DNA of 64,000 bases from Gliomastix tumulicola (GCA_001599755.1 BCHX01000005.1:2600409-2664408), one strand, 5' to 3'. Positions 36,100 to 50,112 are shown, counted from the stretch's first letter. Notes: generated from the letters alone by a model not told the origin. Numbers and translations: made by a program.

Positions 36100-36800
36100 A
36101 AAATATTAAAGAAAGAATATATTTAACCTTTAATATTTATAGTAAAGTACTCTATTATATTTATTAAAAAGAAAAATAGTAAATTATAATTAATAATTAA
36201 TTATTAAAAGCTAAATATTATTATAAAGAAAAACTAAATATTATTACCTCTTATTAAAGAACTAAGGGACTAGCTTACTAGTAAGTAGATTTTTATAATA
36301 CTTAACCTTAAAGGAGTATATAATCTTATTAAAATTAAAGAAGAAGATAAGTAGAAAACCACCTTTAGGACTAAATAAGGTCTTTTTAAATATATAGTTA
36401 TATTATTTAATCTTATAAATATACTAGCTACTTTCTAATAAATAATTAATTATATTTTATATAAATACTTTAATTAGTTTATAGTAATTTACCTTAATAA
36501 TATCTTAATCTTTTTAAATAACCTAGAAGAATATAAGGAATATATCTATAAAGTCTTAAATACCTTATAAGATTTTAATTTACTAGTAAAACTAGAAAAA
36601 AGCTAATTCTATATAACTAAAGTTATATTCCTTAGTTATATTATTTAACTAGAAGAAATTATAATAAAACTAGTAAAAATAATTATTATTTAAAAATAAA
36701 AAGCTTTAACTTTAATTAAAGAGATTTAATTATTTATTAAATTTATAAATTATTATAAATAATTTATTAAAGGTTTTAATAAGATTATTATATTAATAAT
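36100..36800 (+). pseudogene. Reverse transcriptase relic of element X
   Basis: An extended frame retains the order of gypsy RT blocks: a Lys-rich FVKKK-like start, an LDL-like turn, a Phe-rich block before the active site, and YLNN at 36490-36501 in place of YLDD. Both catalytic Asp codons read AAT. Scattered TAA/TAG codons are former Trp/Gln positions. RNase H and integrase relics follow to about 38.4 kb. Confidence 0.8.
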
Positions 36801-38639
36801 ATTAATAACTTAAAAAGATAAGAAATTTATTTAAATACTAAAATATTAAGAAGTATTTAAATAAATTAAGAATATTATTATTTAAGAACTAGTACTAGTA
36901 ATATTTAACTTAAATAAACTAATTAAATTAAAAACTAATACCTTTAATTTTACTATAATTAATATAATAAAATAATAAAATAATTAAGAATAATTATAAT
37001 TAATAATATTCTTTTTATAAAAGCTATATAAATTTAAACTTAATTACTTTATATATAATAAAGAGTTTATAGTAATAATTATAAGCTTTAAAGAATTTTA
37101 ATATTATTTATATAATAATAAATATTAAACTACTATATATATTAATTATAAGAATATTATATTTTTTATAATTATATAAAAACTTAATAAATAATAAAAC
37201 TAATATATTAAAATACTTATAGAATTTAATTTTAAAATAATTTATTATAAGGGATTAAAGAATAAGAGAGCTAATACCTTTAATAAAAGATTTAACTATA
37301 ATAATAAATAACTAGTTATTTAGAGATAAATTTTATACCTAAATAATAAAAAAGTATTAAAATAAATAGAATTTAGAATACTTTATTATATTAAACCTAA
37401 TAAAAAATACTATAATTAAATTATTTAATAGGTAAAAGAGTATCTAGAAAAAGTACTAAATAAATATTTTATAGAAAATATTAAAGTACCTTTTATAAAA
37501 AATAATAAAAGAAAAAGTAAAATATAAATACTTAAACCCTTATAATAAAAAATTATTTAATATATTTATAGCTAATTAACTAGTAAATACTAAGGGATTT
37601 AATAAACCTATAAATAAGTATAATAGAACTATTAGTATAAGGGATTAAAAAGTAATATATAAAAAATTATTAAAATATATTATAAATATAACCTTATTAA
37701 AGCTATATAATATAAACTTTATAGATATTTATAGCTATTATTAATACTTATATAACTATAGGGATTAATTACTTTTAATTATATTATTAAGTTATTTATA
37801 TTTAAGAAACTAAAATTAAAAGAGATTTATAATAATATATTAATAGTTATTAATAAACTTATTAAGTATAAATACTTTATTCTATATAAAGAATTAAATA
37901 ATATAACTATATTTATATATTATTTCTTATAAGTTATAATATTTAATTATAAATTACCTAATAAAATTATTTTAAATAAAAAAATAATATTTACCTTTAA
38001 ATTTTAATAAATACTTATAATATAACTTAGTATTAATTATAAGTTAAATATAATATAATACTTATAAATAAATAAATAAATAAATAAATAAAATAATTTA
38101 ATTAAATACTTAAATAATATCTATAATATTATATTAATTATAAATAAAATAATTAAGTAAAGAGACTACTATAAGCTTAATTTACTTATATTTTAATATA
38201 TTAAAAATTAATATAAATATTACTATTTTATATTAATTATAAATTTAAGCTAGAGATTAATAAAATACTTTAAGAAAGACTATTTATAAAGAAAGTAATC
38301 CTTATTATAAAATAATTATAAATACTTTATAAAAAAATAAAAAAATAATTATAATTTATTTATAAATAAATATTTAAATACTATAATTAAAATAAAATTA
38401 AGAGACTAAACCTTAAGAAGAGAGATATAGTTTACCTACTATATAAAAAACTAAAAATAATTTAATTAAATAATAAATTAAACTATAAAAAACTTAATTT
38501 ATTTAAAATTAAAAAAAAAATTTAATATTTAATTATAAACTTTTATTATTAAAAAAGATATATTTATATCTTATTTTTTATATTTTACTTTTAGAACTAG
38601 TATTTAAGGATATTATTATTATTATATTATAACTTAATA

Positions 38640-38790
38640 TTAAAATTTATAAAGAAGATTATAAATTAAAAAAAATTATTAATAAAAAATAAATTAATAA
38701 AGAAATTAAATACTTAATTAAATAAAAGAAATATAATAATAAATATAATATATAAAAATCTATTAAATACCTAAAGAAGTCTTAATATCT
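38640..38790 (+). pseudogene. Chromodomain relic at the end of X pol
   Basis: A segment with acidic start, Ile/Leu-Lys core and a K-W-like/K-Y aromatic pattern lies just after the integrase end, the position of the chromodomain in chromoviruses. The equivalent is seen on the minus strand near 51.2-51.35 kb and in Y near 63.8-63.95 kb. It is broken by stop codons. Confidence 0.5.
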
Positions 38791-39737
38791 TTTAAGGAAC
38801 TTTTATTAATAAATAAGCTAATATTAAAATTAAATAAATTAATAATAAATTAATTTATTAGCTTAAATATACTTAAAGATTATACTTTACCTACTATTTA
38901 CTACTTTACTATAATTAACTCCTTCTAAGTAGTAACTTTATTCTCCTTATTTAAATCCCTTATACCCTATAAGGGTAAATAACTTTATAAATTACTTTTA
39001 TAAGAACTTTTATTATTATTATAGTTTAAATATATAAAATAAAATCTTTTATAAATTTATTTTAGCTTTTAATAAATTAATAGTAATATATTAACCTTAG
39101 AATAAAAAATAAAATATTAAAGGAAAAGTTAATAAAAAGATATATAAAGGGGAGTATAAGAGGATACTTATAAGAGGTAATAATTAAAATACTACTATAA
39201 GTCTAGCTATAATATATATACTTAATATAATATAATAAATCTAAAAACATTTTATATATCTTCTAATAGTAAAAATAATATTAATAAACTATTATTTTAT
39301 TATCTTTAGTAAAAATCTACTTAATAAGAAGAAGTTATATAAAAGTTTTTAAAGAAGAAGTATAATATTTAGAGATATAACCTAATATAATTAAAAATAA
39401 TATAGAAGGAAAAAAGAAAAATAAACTTATTAAAATAACTAAGGTTTTAAGGTAAAACCTTAGAAGAGGGAGGATTATATTATAATTTAATACTTAATTA
39501 TACTTAAAATAACTATATTATTATATATACCTTACTTTTCTTATTAATTATTAAGGATTACTTATACTAGATTATAGCTAGTAGTAATTTTACTATAGTA
39601 ATCCTTAGATTACTATTTATATAACCTTATAGTTTACTATTACTATAAGCTATATTTTATATATATATTATAGTTATTATATAATTAATATATAAATAGT
39701 CTTAGCTATTAATAAAGTTATTTACTATAATACTTAC

Positions 39738-39915
39738 TATTATAAGGTGGCTATAAGACTAGGTGTGGAGGTCTTATAAAGGTCTTATAACCTAGCTGGT
39801 GACCTAGGTCCTATGACCTAGACTATATTAGCTAGCTTAGTCTAAACCTTAAGGTAAAGGAGAATTAAGACCTTTATATACTAGTATTTTAACCCTACCT
39901 ATTATCCCTATAATA
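39738..39915 (+). repeat. Element Z 5' LTR
   Basis: 178 bp. It keeps GC-containing blocks such as GGTGTGGAGG, GCTGGTGACCTAGG and CCTATGACC, so it is mildly RIPed compared with the Z interior. It is nearly identical to the 3' LTR apart from transitions. Confidence 0.9.
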
Positions 39916-42900
39916 AATAATAGTAAGAGATAAGAACTAGCTTTCTTCTACTACTTAATAAATATAAAAATAAGTAATTACTAAGAATTAGAATTTATTT
40001 ATAAATTAACCCTTAACCTTCTAGCTATTATAAGATCTTTAGGTTTAGCCTAGATCTTATACTAATATTTAGTCTACTTTTAACCTACTTATAAAGACTT
40101 TATTAAATAAGGTTCTTTAATTTATTTAATATATTAAGAAATATAAATTAAGTTTAATTATATAATAACTTAATTTAGTTTAATATTATATAATTAATAA
40201 ATATATTAAAAATATAATAATATTTAATAATTAAATTAAAAAATTTAAATATAAGTATTTAAATAAATAAATCTTAAATAATATAGCTTTTTACTATAAT
40301 TATATTAAAATTCTTAAAATAATTAAAAAAGAATTTAGTATTTTATAAATAATATACTTAGCTTAAAATTATATTAATTTAGAATTTTAAGTCTTTTTAA
40401 AGTCTTAAGCTTTAAATTAAAGACCTTTAATATAAGTTTTATTATTAATTAATAAATTATATTTACCTTATAAAAGAAAGGTTACTTAATATTATAATAG
40501 GTAATTAGACCTATTAGACTTTCCCTTACTAGGACTAGGTCCTTAGAGAATAACCTTACTAAGATATTAAATACTAATACTAGGGAAAGAGCTTTTAATT
40601 AAAAAAACCTATAAGAGTTAATATAAATTAAATAATTAGAGGAATTTAAGAAAACTTATCTTAATATAATTACTTATATAAATTTAATCTTAAAATAAAG
40701 TAGTAAATTAATTAAAAATATTTAATTATTTAATAATTTATTTTTTTCCTTATTAATATAATTAAAAATACCTTTATTAATATTATTTATTAATTTACTA
40801 GTAGTACTAAATATTACTTTACTATTAGCTAGAAGATAAGGTTTATAGACTAAGCCTATTATTAAGCTAGCTACTATAAATTACCCTATAAACTACCTTA
40901 TAAATAACCTAGCTTTAAGTGTAAAATAAGGTTAATAAATTAAACCTATTATTATAAATACTCTTATAAATAACCTAGCCTCTTATATAGAAATATCTTT
41001 ATTCTTCTTAAGTCTAGCTATAATAAAGGCCTTTTTATTTATATATATTTTATTAATTATACCTATAAACTAGCTATAAGTCCTAGGGTATTTACCTAAA
41101 AACTCTACTATAGTAGATAAAGTAAGGGCTAAAGGATTAAATAGCCCCCTTAGGAATTAATAGAATTAGGTTATATAACTCCTTAAATAAAATAAAATAA
41201 CTTTATAGGATTTATTAGAAGTACTTTAACTATAAGTAAAATAAGTAAAGCTAGTTAATCCCTAGCTACCTATAATTATTAAATTAAACTTAATTTAAAG
41301 AAATATAACTTTATTATAAGGTTATTATACTTATTAATAGTAAGACCCCCCCTATCCCCTTTTAAATTAAAGTTTAAATTTAATTTAAACTTAAATAATT
41401 ATTATTATAAATAACCCTATTATATTTCTTATTAAATTAGAAGGGGTTAATAATATTATTATTAATATAAATTATTAAATAATTTAAATAAAATTAAACT
41501 TAATATAATTTAACTTCTTAAATTTAAGCTAGACTTTATTAGCTACTTTTAGTTAAATATACTAAAAATAAAGATAAAGGGTAATATTATATTTACCTAT
41601 AGAAATTAGTTTTTTTATATAAATATAATTTTATTCTTTAAAGTTATTATTAATTATAAAAAGATTAAGTATTATAATAATATTTAATTATTTTTATATA
41701 TTATATTATAAGGTTAAACCTTTAAATAGTATTAAGGATAACTTATAGAGAGGGATAAATAAAGATTATAAAATAAACTCTCACTTAAGTATTAATATTA
41801 AGTACTTATAAAAAAATTCTCTATAAATATAATAAAAGTCTAATAATAATTAGATAATTTATATTATAATTAGGCTATATATTATAATAAATAGTCTATT
41901 TAAGCCTTTACTCTATAGGTTATTTAGCTTATATAATTCTTTAATATATATAAAACTAAGGCTAAATTAAACTATATTTATAATAAATTAAACCTTTATT
42001 TAAAATAATAGGTTTAATACTTCTAGTATTTTATATATTTAAATAATTAGCTTAAAGATTTAAATAAAAAGACCTAAGTATAGTAGAAAGAATTAAAGTA
42101 TATAACTAATTATACTTATAATTAGTTTAATACCTCTTTTTATTTTTACTATATAAAAAATATTAACTTTAGGTTTATTAAAATATTATAAGTATTTAGT
42201 TTAAATATACTTATATTAAACTAGAATAAATTAAATTACTAAAATATAGTAAATAAATATATAGATTTTATTCTATATAATAGTTTAATTAATTTATAAT
42301 ATTAACCTTAGATTAAGTTTATACTAAATAAACCTCCCCCTATTAATATATAATATATATATTTATAATAAAATAAATTTAAACTATTATAACCCCTTTA
42401 ATTTATTAATATATTTTAATATTAAAAATTTAAGAAATAAATTAATTAAATAAAATTAATTAATATAAAACTAAAAAATAAGAATTTTAAAGTAATTTTT
42501 ATTTATTTAAAGAATTATTAAACCTTAGAGGACTTAATACTAAACTTAAATTATAAAAAGACTAATTATAAAGAAATTAACCTTAAGAAAATTATTATAC
42601 TTATTATAAGGGTTAAAAATAAATAGCTAATACTAGAGATAATAGGATAAGTTTAATATTACCTATATAAATTTATCTTTAATAGTAGTAATATATTATA
42701 GTAATACCTTAAGAAACCTAAATAATATAATAAAAATAAGTAAATAACTAATTAGGTTAAATTAATTTATTAAATATACTAAATAAAATTTAAAACTAAA
42801 TAAATATTATTTAATTATCTTATACCTATTAAGTATTACTTAATAGTTTTACTTAACCTTAATACTATTATTATTATTATACTAATAACTAATAAATTTA

Positions 42901-45900
42901 AATTTAATAACTTTTTATTTTATTATTATATTATATTTAATATTTTCCCTATAATAAGCTCTTAAGTAATATTAAAAGTCCTTATAAATATATATTACTT
43001 TATAATAATTATAGACTAAATATAGCTAATATTATAGCTAAATATTAAGTATTTTTTAATATTAATAAAATAAATATAAAGTATTAATAAATTAATTACT
43101 ATTAGTAAAATAACTAAATTTACTTTCTTTATAAAGGGTAAGTTTAAGGATTCCCTAAAGACCTAGGTAAAGTTTTTAATTATTATATAAATTTATAATA
43201 ACTTAAGATTAATTATTTTACTTAAAATAAAATAAATTTACCCTTATAGGGTAGTCCTTAATTATTATTATAATACTATAAAAGTTAAATTCTACTAGGA
43301 TCTTTCTTTACTAATAAATATTTATTATTACTAGTACTTTTAATTAGTTAAAAGGGTTATTTTTTTAAGAATAGTTATTTTTTTCCTCTAATAATTATTT
43401 TATATTTCTATTAAAGCTTTTAAATTTTTAAAAAATTAATCTTTTTATATAATTTTAAATAAAATAAAGGTATTAAATATATTTATAGTAAATAGGACTA
43501 GCTTTATTATAATAGTTAATATATTTAAAGATTTTATTATAATTTTTTAAAATATATAATTTTTTAAAATATATATTTTAATATAATTTATAAGTAAAAT
43601 AAGTTAAATAAAAGGACCTATATATATATAGTAACCTAAAATAAGGTTTATAACCTATAATTAATACTATTTAAGATATAATTAGAAATATATATTAGAT
43701 TTTTAGTAATTAAACCTAAAGCTAATTAGCTAGCTCTATTTATATTTAAAGGTAATTTAACTATTTATTTATAGCCTTTATAAATAAATAAGAACTCTAA
43801 GAATAAGAATAAAGCTAATATAAATTAATAATTATATATACTTAACCTAGGGGTAATTAAGTATAAATCTAAACCTTTATAATTTAAGATAAATTATATA
43901 TCTTTAGAGATTTCTAGAGTTATAACTTAAGAGATTTAATTTCCTAAAGGGGTTAAAATTAAAGATATAAACCTAAAGGTAATTATAGCTCTACTTTTTA
44001 TAGTATAGTAATATAATATATAAAGAGACTATAATATTATTCTAATACCCTTAGAAGATTAGCTTAAAATATATTTAAAAGATAACTAAATAAAGAGATA
44101 GCTTATAGGTAGACTTTACTTATATAATATAAAAGACTAAAAAGTTATTAATAATACCTTTAATCTATTATATATTATAAGTTAAATATTTTAGGTAAAT
44201 TAACCTATATTTTTTTTAATATTAATTTTTATAGTATAAAAATAAATTAATAATACTAATAAGAGATAAATTATAGTAGACCTATATAGCTTAAATAATA
44301 TTATAATTATAAATATATATTTATTACTAAAATAGGAGGTATTTATTATTACTTTAAAAGAAGCTAAGTATATTATAGTAATTAATATAATTTTATTTTT
44401 TTATTAATTTCTAGTTTATAAGAAGTTTTAAGATTAATTTATTATTATTTTTTATTAAAAATTAAAATAATTTAATATAGCTTTAATAGATTTTAAGAAC
44501 TTATTAGCTTATATTTAATAATAAATTAATAAGTAATTATTCTTATATTAAGTATTTATTTATACCTATATAAATAATATTATTATTTTTTTATTATTCT
44601 TTAATAAGTATCTTTAATATCTAGGGATTATTTTTAGTCTCTTTAAAAAGCTTAATTTATAGTTATTATTAATTAAATTATTTATTAATTACTTATAAAT
44701 TATCCTACTTAAATATAAAGTTAATAAGATTAGTATATTACTAATAAAGGTATAGGTTTATACCCTAGTAAAATAATTATATCTAAAAACCCTTAAATAA
44801 CTAGAGATATATTATAATATAATTAATTAAATTTACTTCTTTATTCTTTTCTATACTTAAAAGATTAAACCCCTTATATAGAGGAAGATATTTCTCCTTA
44901 TACTTAGAAGAATAGTAAATAAAATTATATTAAAATTAAAATATAAATACTTTATTTAAATTATATTTATAGACTTAAGTAATAAATAATAAGCTATATT
45001 TATATTAATATAGTAAAACCTAATTTATTACCTATAGCTTAAGTTAGTCTACCTAGATAATAATTACTATCTATTTACTAAGATTAATATATTAAAGAAG
45101 TAAGGTTTTAGTATAATATTATTTTATTATAATAAACCTTTTAATATTAAAGATCCTATAAGGATATTAAACTAATTAAGGTTAAATTATATTAAATTTT
45201 AAAATAAAATACTTAACTTAATTAAAATAAGATATTAACTAATAGAATTAAAAATAGCTTATTTAGTTTAAATTATATAGAAGAATAAGATCTTATTTTA
45301 TAGTATTAAGTAATTTATCTATATTCTTATAAATTATATTATTATAGCTAGAATTATTAATTAAAAAACTATAATTATATTTAATATAGTTAAAATAAAT
45401 AAAAAGCTTAAAGTAATAAGTATTTTTCTATTTTAATTTCCCCTTATAGTAGTTTATATTTTAGGGAAATTAAATATACTACTAGATACTTTATTTAGAT
45501 TACCTTATAATAATAATAAGGCCTAGATTTAAAATTTAGAAGTTAATTATTTATTAATAAACCTTTTAATAAACCTTTAAGAACTAGAAATTATATTTAT
45601 TATAATTAAAGTAATAATAATTATAAATATAAAATAATATCTCTAAATAAAGTATAATAATAATTTAATTTACTTTTATATTTTAAAGTCTTTATATAGT
45701 TTTAATATTATTATAATTAGTAGAGTTATAATTAAACTAGGTATTTTATTTAAATTAAAAAATAAATTTTTTTTAATATTAAGTATAATAAAACCTATTA
45801 ATTATATATATTAAAGCTACTTTTACTAAAAATCCTAAAGCTAACTTATAATAAAGTCTAGTATTTTAAATATAGGAGGATATTATAAAAATTAAACTCT

Positions 45901-46399
45901 TTTACCTTCCTTAATAAGTCTAAAATAATAAATAAATAAATTATATATTACTTATATTAAGTATTTAAATATATTTATTAATATTTACTAGGAAATTTAA
46001 ACCTAGTTTAAACTCTATAAATACTATATAAAATCTAATTACTTAACTTTATTATTAATCTCCTAGAGGTCTCCTTTATAAGTAATTTTTAATACCTTAA
46101 GGGTTTTAATATATATAATTACCTCCTTATAATAATATATAAAGCTTTAAAGAAGAGGGCTCTAATTCTAGGATATAGTACCTATATAGTAGTTAACTAG
46201 GCCTATTAGGTCCTAAGGTTTTAACTTCTAGCTAACTAGGGTTTATTATTAATCTTAGTCTTTAATAAAGACTATTAATAGGTTAATAATTTCTAAATTA
46301 ATCTATTTATATAATTTAATATAAAATTAATCTTTATAATAGCCTAGCACTTTACTAGGAATAGCTAAGCTAAGAATATAAATTAAATAATTAAAGTAA

Positions 46400-47000
46400 T
46401 CTTTAAATACTACCTTACTATATAAATAAATATTTATTAGCTTATAGCCCTAGTATTAATATAAGTATATCTTAATAATATCTTTATAAATATATTAAGA
46501 TATTATTTAAATAAGTTTATTTATAGTTTTTAATTATAGATCTTACTAATAATCCTTAAAGATATTTTATCCTAGAGATATAATATAAAGTTAAAACCTA
46601 TTAATAAATTTTAAAAACTATATTAATATAAGGTTACTATTACTATAGACTTTACTATAATTTAATATAAATAGTACTTTAACTAAAGATATAAACTACT
46701 ATAATTTATAGTTAAAGATTATATTTACTTATAATTTTATAATAACTATAAAACCCTAAGATAATATTAAAAATTTAACTAATAAAAAGTTAATTTATTT
46801 AAGATATTAAAAACTATAAACCCCTAAGTATATAGGCTTAACCTATTAATATACTAAAAAGTTTACTTAATTATTTTAATCTTATAGCTTAAATTAGCCC
46901 CCTAGGATATTAACCTATTCTACTATTTATAATTTAACTTAACCCCTACTATTTATATAAAAGGGGATAATAATAAGTAATAGTCTTTTAAGATTAATAC
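46400..47000 (+). pseudogene. Reverse transcriptase relic of element Z
   Basis: TAT CTT AAT AAT at 46468-46479 reads YLNN followed by Ile-Phe-Ile, the degraded YxDD box of a reverse transcriptase. Upstream and downstream frames are hydrophobic but broken. I cannot tell gypsy from another superfamily with certainty. Confidence 0.5.
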
Positions 47001-49214
47001 TTTTACTATATAATATATATTATAGGGTAAGAATTAATACTTAGTCTACTAAATTAAATATAGTTTAAAATATAATAAATAATATAATAAAAATCTTCTT
47101 ATAAGAGATATTAATAAATTAATTAATAAATTTAATATTTAAGATTTAGTAAGAAATATAAAAAATAAATAAAAAGTATAATAAAAATTAAATTAACCTA
47201 TAAAGTAGTAAAATTATTATATCTTTATATTACTTTTATAATATTTTTATCTTAGTTTTATATTTATTATATTTTTCTATTAAATAGTAAAATTATAATT
47301 ATATTAATTTATTTATCTCTATATTCTTAGGTTATATATCTTTATATTAATTTATCCTTCTTTATATTATCCTTCTTTATATTAACTCTAATATCTCCTA
47401 TATAAAGAATAATATTATAGTAGGAAAGTATAATTATCCCTAAAAGACTAAGGTTAATATTATAATACTTAAGACTAACTCTAAGATTATATTATATAAA
47501 ATAACTACTAAAATTACTTTAAACTTTAATAGTAATAAAGTCTTATTATAAGCTAAGTTTACTAAGCTTTAAGTAACCCTTAAAGCTATTAATTATATAA
47601 TTAAAGTTATATAAATTATATTACCTATAATTTATTTAAACTTTAATAATACTAGTATTAAGGCTATATTCTCTAGATAGAATTTAAGAGACTAAACCCT
47701 AGCTAAGAAGTAAGTAATTATAATAAAGAATATTCTCTAAGAGCCTTTTAGCTATATTTAATATATATTAATTAAATTTATTAGTAATACTATTAATATA
47801 CTTATAACCTAAATTACTTTAATCTTTAAAGTAATTATAAGGGTTTTAAATAAAAATATACTTTATTAAAATTACTTTAACTCTTATAAGGGTTAATTTA
47901 AATTAATTAATCTAGGTTATATAAATATATTATTATAATTTATAATTAAATATTACTTTATTAATCTTTTAATAATAAATAGTAAAACTAGGGTTTATTT
48001 ATATTTACTTAAAATTAATCTTTAATATATATTTTATTTTAATTAAATTAATAAAAAATTTAATAACTAAAAATAGACTTATATTATAATTCTCTTTAAA
48101 GCTATTATCTTTAATATTATAAGTAAAGCTTATAAAAACCCTAAGAACTTCTAATTAATTAAAAAGATAAAGGCTAAAATATATAATAATAATAATTATA
48201 TTATTAAACTATATATATATATTATTTTTATATTTTACTAAAGATATATTAAATTAGTAAAAGTAGTTAATAAGCTAGCTATAATATAAAATAAACTAAA
48301 GCTACTTTATTTATATATACTTAAAGACTTTTTAGTAGTTATATATACCTTTAAACCTTTTATTAATATTAAGAGAGTTTTAGCCTAAATTATATAGAAA
48401 TTAGACCTTCTTAAGCTTATTTTTAAAGTAAATATAGCTATTATTATTAATAACTAAAATAGTAATTAATAAAATATTAAGCTAAGTATTACTTTAATTT
48501 AATTAATAGATATTTTCTTTAATATAAAGTTTACTTAGGGAGATATTACTAAGATTTACTTCTATTAATTAATATTAATCTTTATAGCTATTACTAAACT
48601 AGAGGAAGACCTTATACTATAAAATATTAAAATAATTTAAAATAACTAGTCTTACTAGTTTAATAAATATTAATTTACTATAATTAATATTTAAATTAAA
48701 TTTAAGAAATAGTATTTTAATAATAAGCTAAGTATTATATTCTAAAAATATATTAATTAAGAAGATATATTATTTAAGGTCTTTATTTAAATTAATAATA
48801 TACTAAAATAAAGATAAAATATAAAAGTTAAATTAACTAAATAGCTAGAGGTTATAGTTAATAAACTAGCTAAGGTCTATAGTATTTAGCTCTCTATAAG
48901 TATATTATAGACTTAGTAGAGACTAGATAATATCCTTATAAAAGTATTAATAAGCTTTATATATATATAGATTAAGGTAAGTATAGCCCTCTAGGAAGCT
49001 ATTAAATAGGTTACTAATAATACTACTAATAATACTATAAACTTAAATAACCTATAGGTAGGAGAAAATAACTAAGACTACTACTAGTTATTAATAGATA
49101 AATTAGAGAATAAGATTATACTTAGTCCTAGTAATTTTTAGCTATTATTAATTTATTTTCTAACTAAATAACTTAAACTATAAGGATATAGTCTTTTTTC
49201 TATTCCTAGGTAAT

Positions 49215-49392
49215 TATTATAAGGTGGCTATAAGACTAGGTGTAGAGGTCTTATAAAGGTCTTATAACCTAGCTAGTGACCTAGGTCCTATAACCTAGAT
49301 TATATTAGCTAGCTTAGTTTAAACCTTAAAGTAGAGGAGAATTAAGACCTTTATATACTAGTATTTTAACCCTGCCTATTATCCTTATAACA
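49215..49392 (+). repeat. Element Z 3' LTR
   Basis: 178 bp, ending CCTTATAACA with the native CA terminus intact, then target duplication CTTAC. Confidence 0.9.
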
Positions 49393-49397
49393 CTTAC

Positions 49398-49552
49398 TTT
49401 ACTTATTTATTTAATATTTAAGTCTTACACTTAAATTATAATTATATTATTTAATATAAATACCCTGCTAATTCTATGAATAAGCCCCGCTTATTTAGAA
49501 CCCCACTCTTCTTTTTAACTACCCTATAGCCACTAGAAGCCCGATTATTATA
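49398..49552 (+). repeat. Distal part of element X 3' LTR
   Basis: 155 bp continuing the X LTR after the nested Z element. It keeps CCCTGCTAATTCTATG, AAGCCCCGCTT and GAACCCCACTC, where the 5' LTR of the same element reads AT-richer. It ends ATTATTATA followed by TAGTA. Confidence 0.9.
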
Positions 49553-49627
49553 TAGTACCTAATAGCTAGTGTAATTTAAAATAATTATAAAAGCCTCTAA
49601 TACTTAAGAGGTACCTCTATAATAGAG

Positions 49628-49690
49628 GCCACCTTAATTAGGCTGCCTTAATTAGCACTGCCTTAATTAGCGCTACTTTAATTAAGGCTA
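49628..49690. repeat. 15-bp tandem array CTGCCTTAATTAG-type
   Basis: About four units of (G/C)CTGCCTTAATTAG with variable two-base linkers; this is the unmutated form of the arrays at 7411-7492 and 7826-7900. Confidence 0.75.
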
Positions 49691-49748
49691 TTATAGTTGA
49701 GGTAGGAAGCCTCTATTAAGTCTACCTCTACTAGGTCTGCCTCTAGAA

Positions 49749-49796
49749 GGTCAGGCTGCTGGAAGGTTGGGCTGCTGGAAGGTCAGGCTATTGCTG
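49749..49796. repeat. 16-bp tandem repeat GGTCAGGCTGCTGGAA
   Basis: Two full units (49749-49764, 49765-49780 with CA/TG differences) and a partial third. The difference GGTCAGG versus GGTTGGG is itself of transition type. Confidence 0.8.
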
Positions 49797-49986
49797 TAAT
49801 GCTATTTTACAGAGGCCTAGCCACTGGAATTATAGGGGCCTAGGCGCTGTAAGGCTGGACCGGGCTATTTCCAGCACCTAGGCCCACATAATAATGGGGC
49901 TGCAGTACATGGTAATATAACGCTAGCGGCTCGCATGGGGCATATTATGCGATTAGATATTTTATATTATATAATTAGACCTACTT

Positions 49987-50112
49987 TAAATTAAAAGACC
50001 TTTCCTTTTTTTTTCTTATTTTAATTAATACTTATTATAACTTCTTTTTTATCTAGGGGAGCTATTTTAATCTAGGGAAAATAGTTTACTATTTAGCTAA
50101 GTAGTAGTTATA
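49987..50112. other. Short spacer between foldback arm and X copy
   Basis: AT-rich with a T-run and GGGGAGC; no gene. TTATA at 50108-50112 would be the left target duplication of the following element; its partner lies outside the window. Confidence 0.4.

Larger units (their letters stand above)
39738..49392 (+). mobile_element. Element Z: complete LTR retrotransposon nested in X 3' LTR, TSD CTTAC
   Basis: Two 178-bp direct LTRs (39738-39915, 49215-49392) start TATTATAAGG and end CCCTATAATA or CCTTATAACA, the expected TGTTATAAGG..CCTTATAACA inverted tips. A perfect CTTAC duplication flanks the element (39733-39737, 49393-49397), and removing it restores the X LTR. The total is 9,655 bp. An RT-like active-site relic YLNN lies at 46468-46479. 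About 5 kb of interior lies 5' of the RT relic and is not understood, making this an unusually long element. Two other family members are on the minus strand (2064 and 26208). Confidence 0.9.
32428..49552 (+). mobile_element. Element X: complete Ty3/gypsy retrotransposon interrupted by element Z, TSD TAGTA
   Basis: LTRs of 415 bp: 32428-32842, and 39478-39737 joined to 49398-49552 across the nested Z element. A perfect TAGTA duplication flanks the whole (32423-32427 and 49553-49557). Without Z and one duplicated pentamer the element is about 7.47 kb, normal for gypsy. In order: primer-binding region (32843 on), gag with a CCHC knuckle relic (33770-33811), reverse transcriptase (36.1-36.8 kb), RNase H, integrase, chromodomain-like end (about 38.64-38.79 kb), purine tract AGAAGAGGGAGGA (39462-39474) and 3' LTR. 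RIP is mild in the first 3 kb and heavy over pol. All frames are closed. Confidence 0.9.
49558..49986 (+). mobile_element. Single GC-rich arm of the foldback-like element
   Basis: It matches the right arm (forward) and left arm (reverse) of the element at 7164-8145, ending GATTAGATATTTTATATTATATAATTAGACCTACTT over several shared blocks. Here it is nearly unmutated: GCTAGCGGCTCGCATGGGG and CGCTGTAAGGCTGGACCGGG are intact where the other copy is AT. The second arm is not seen on the left, where the X element is inserted. No ORF is recognised. Confidence 0.65.
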
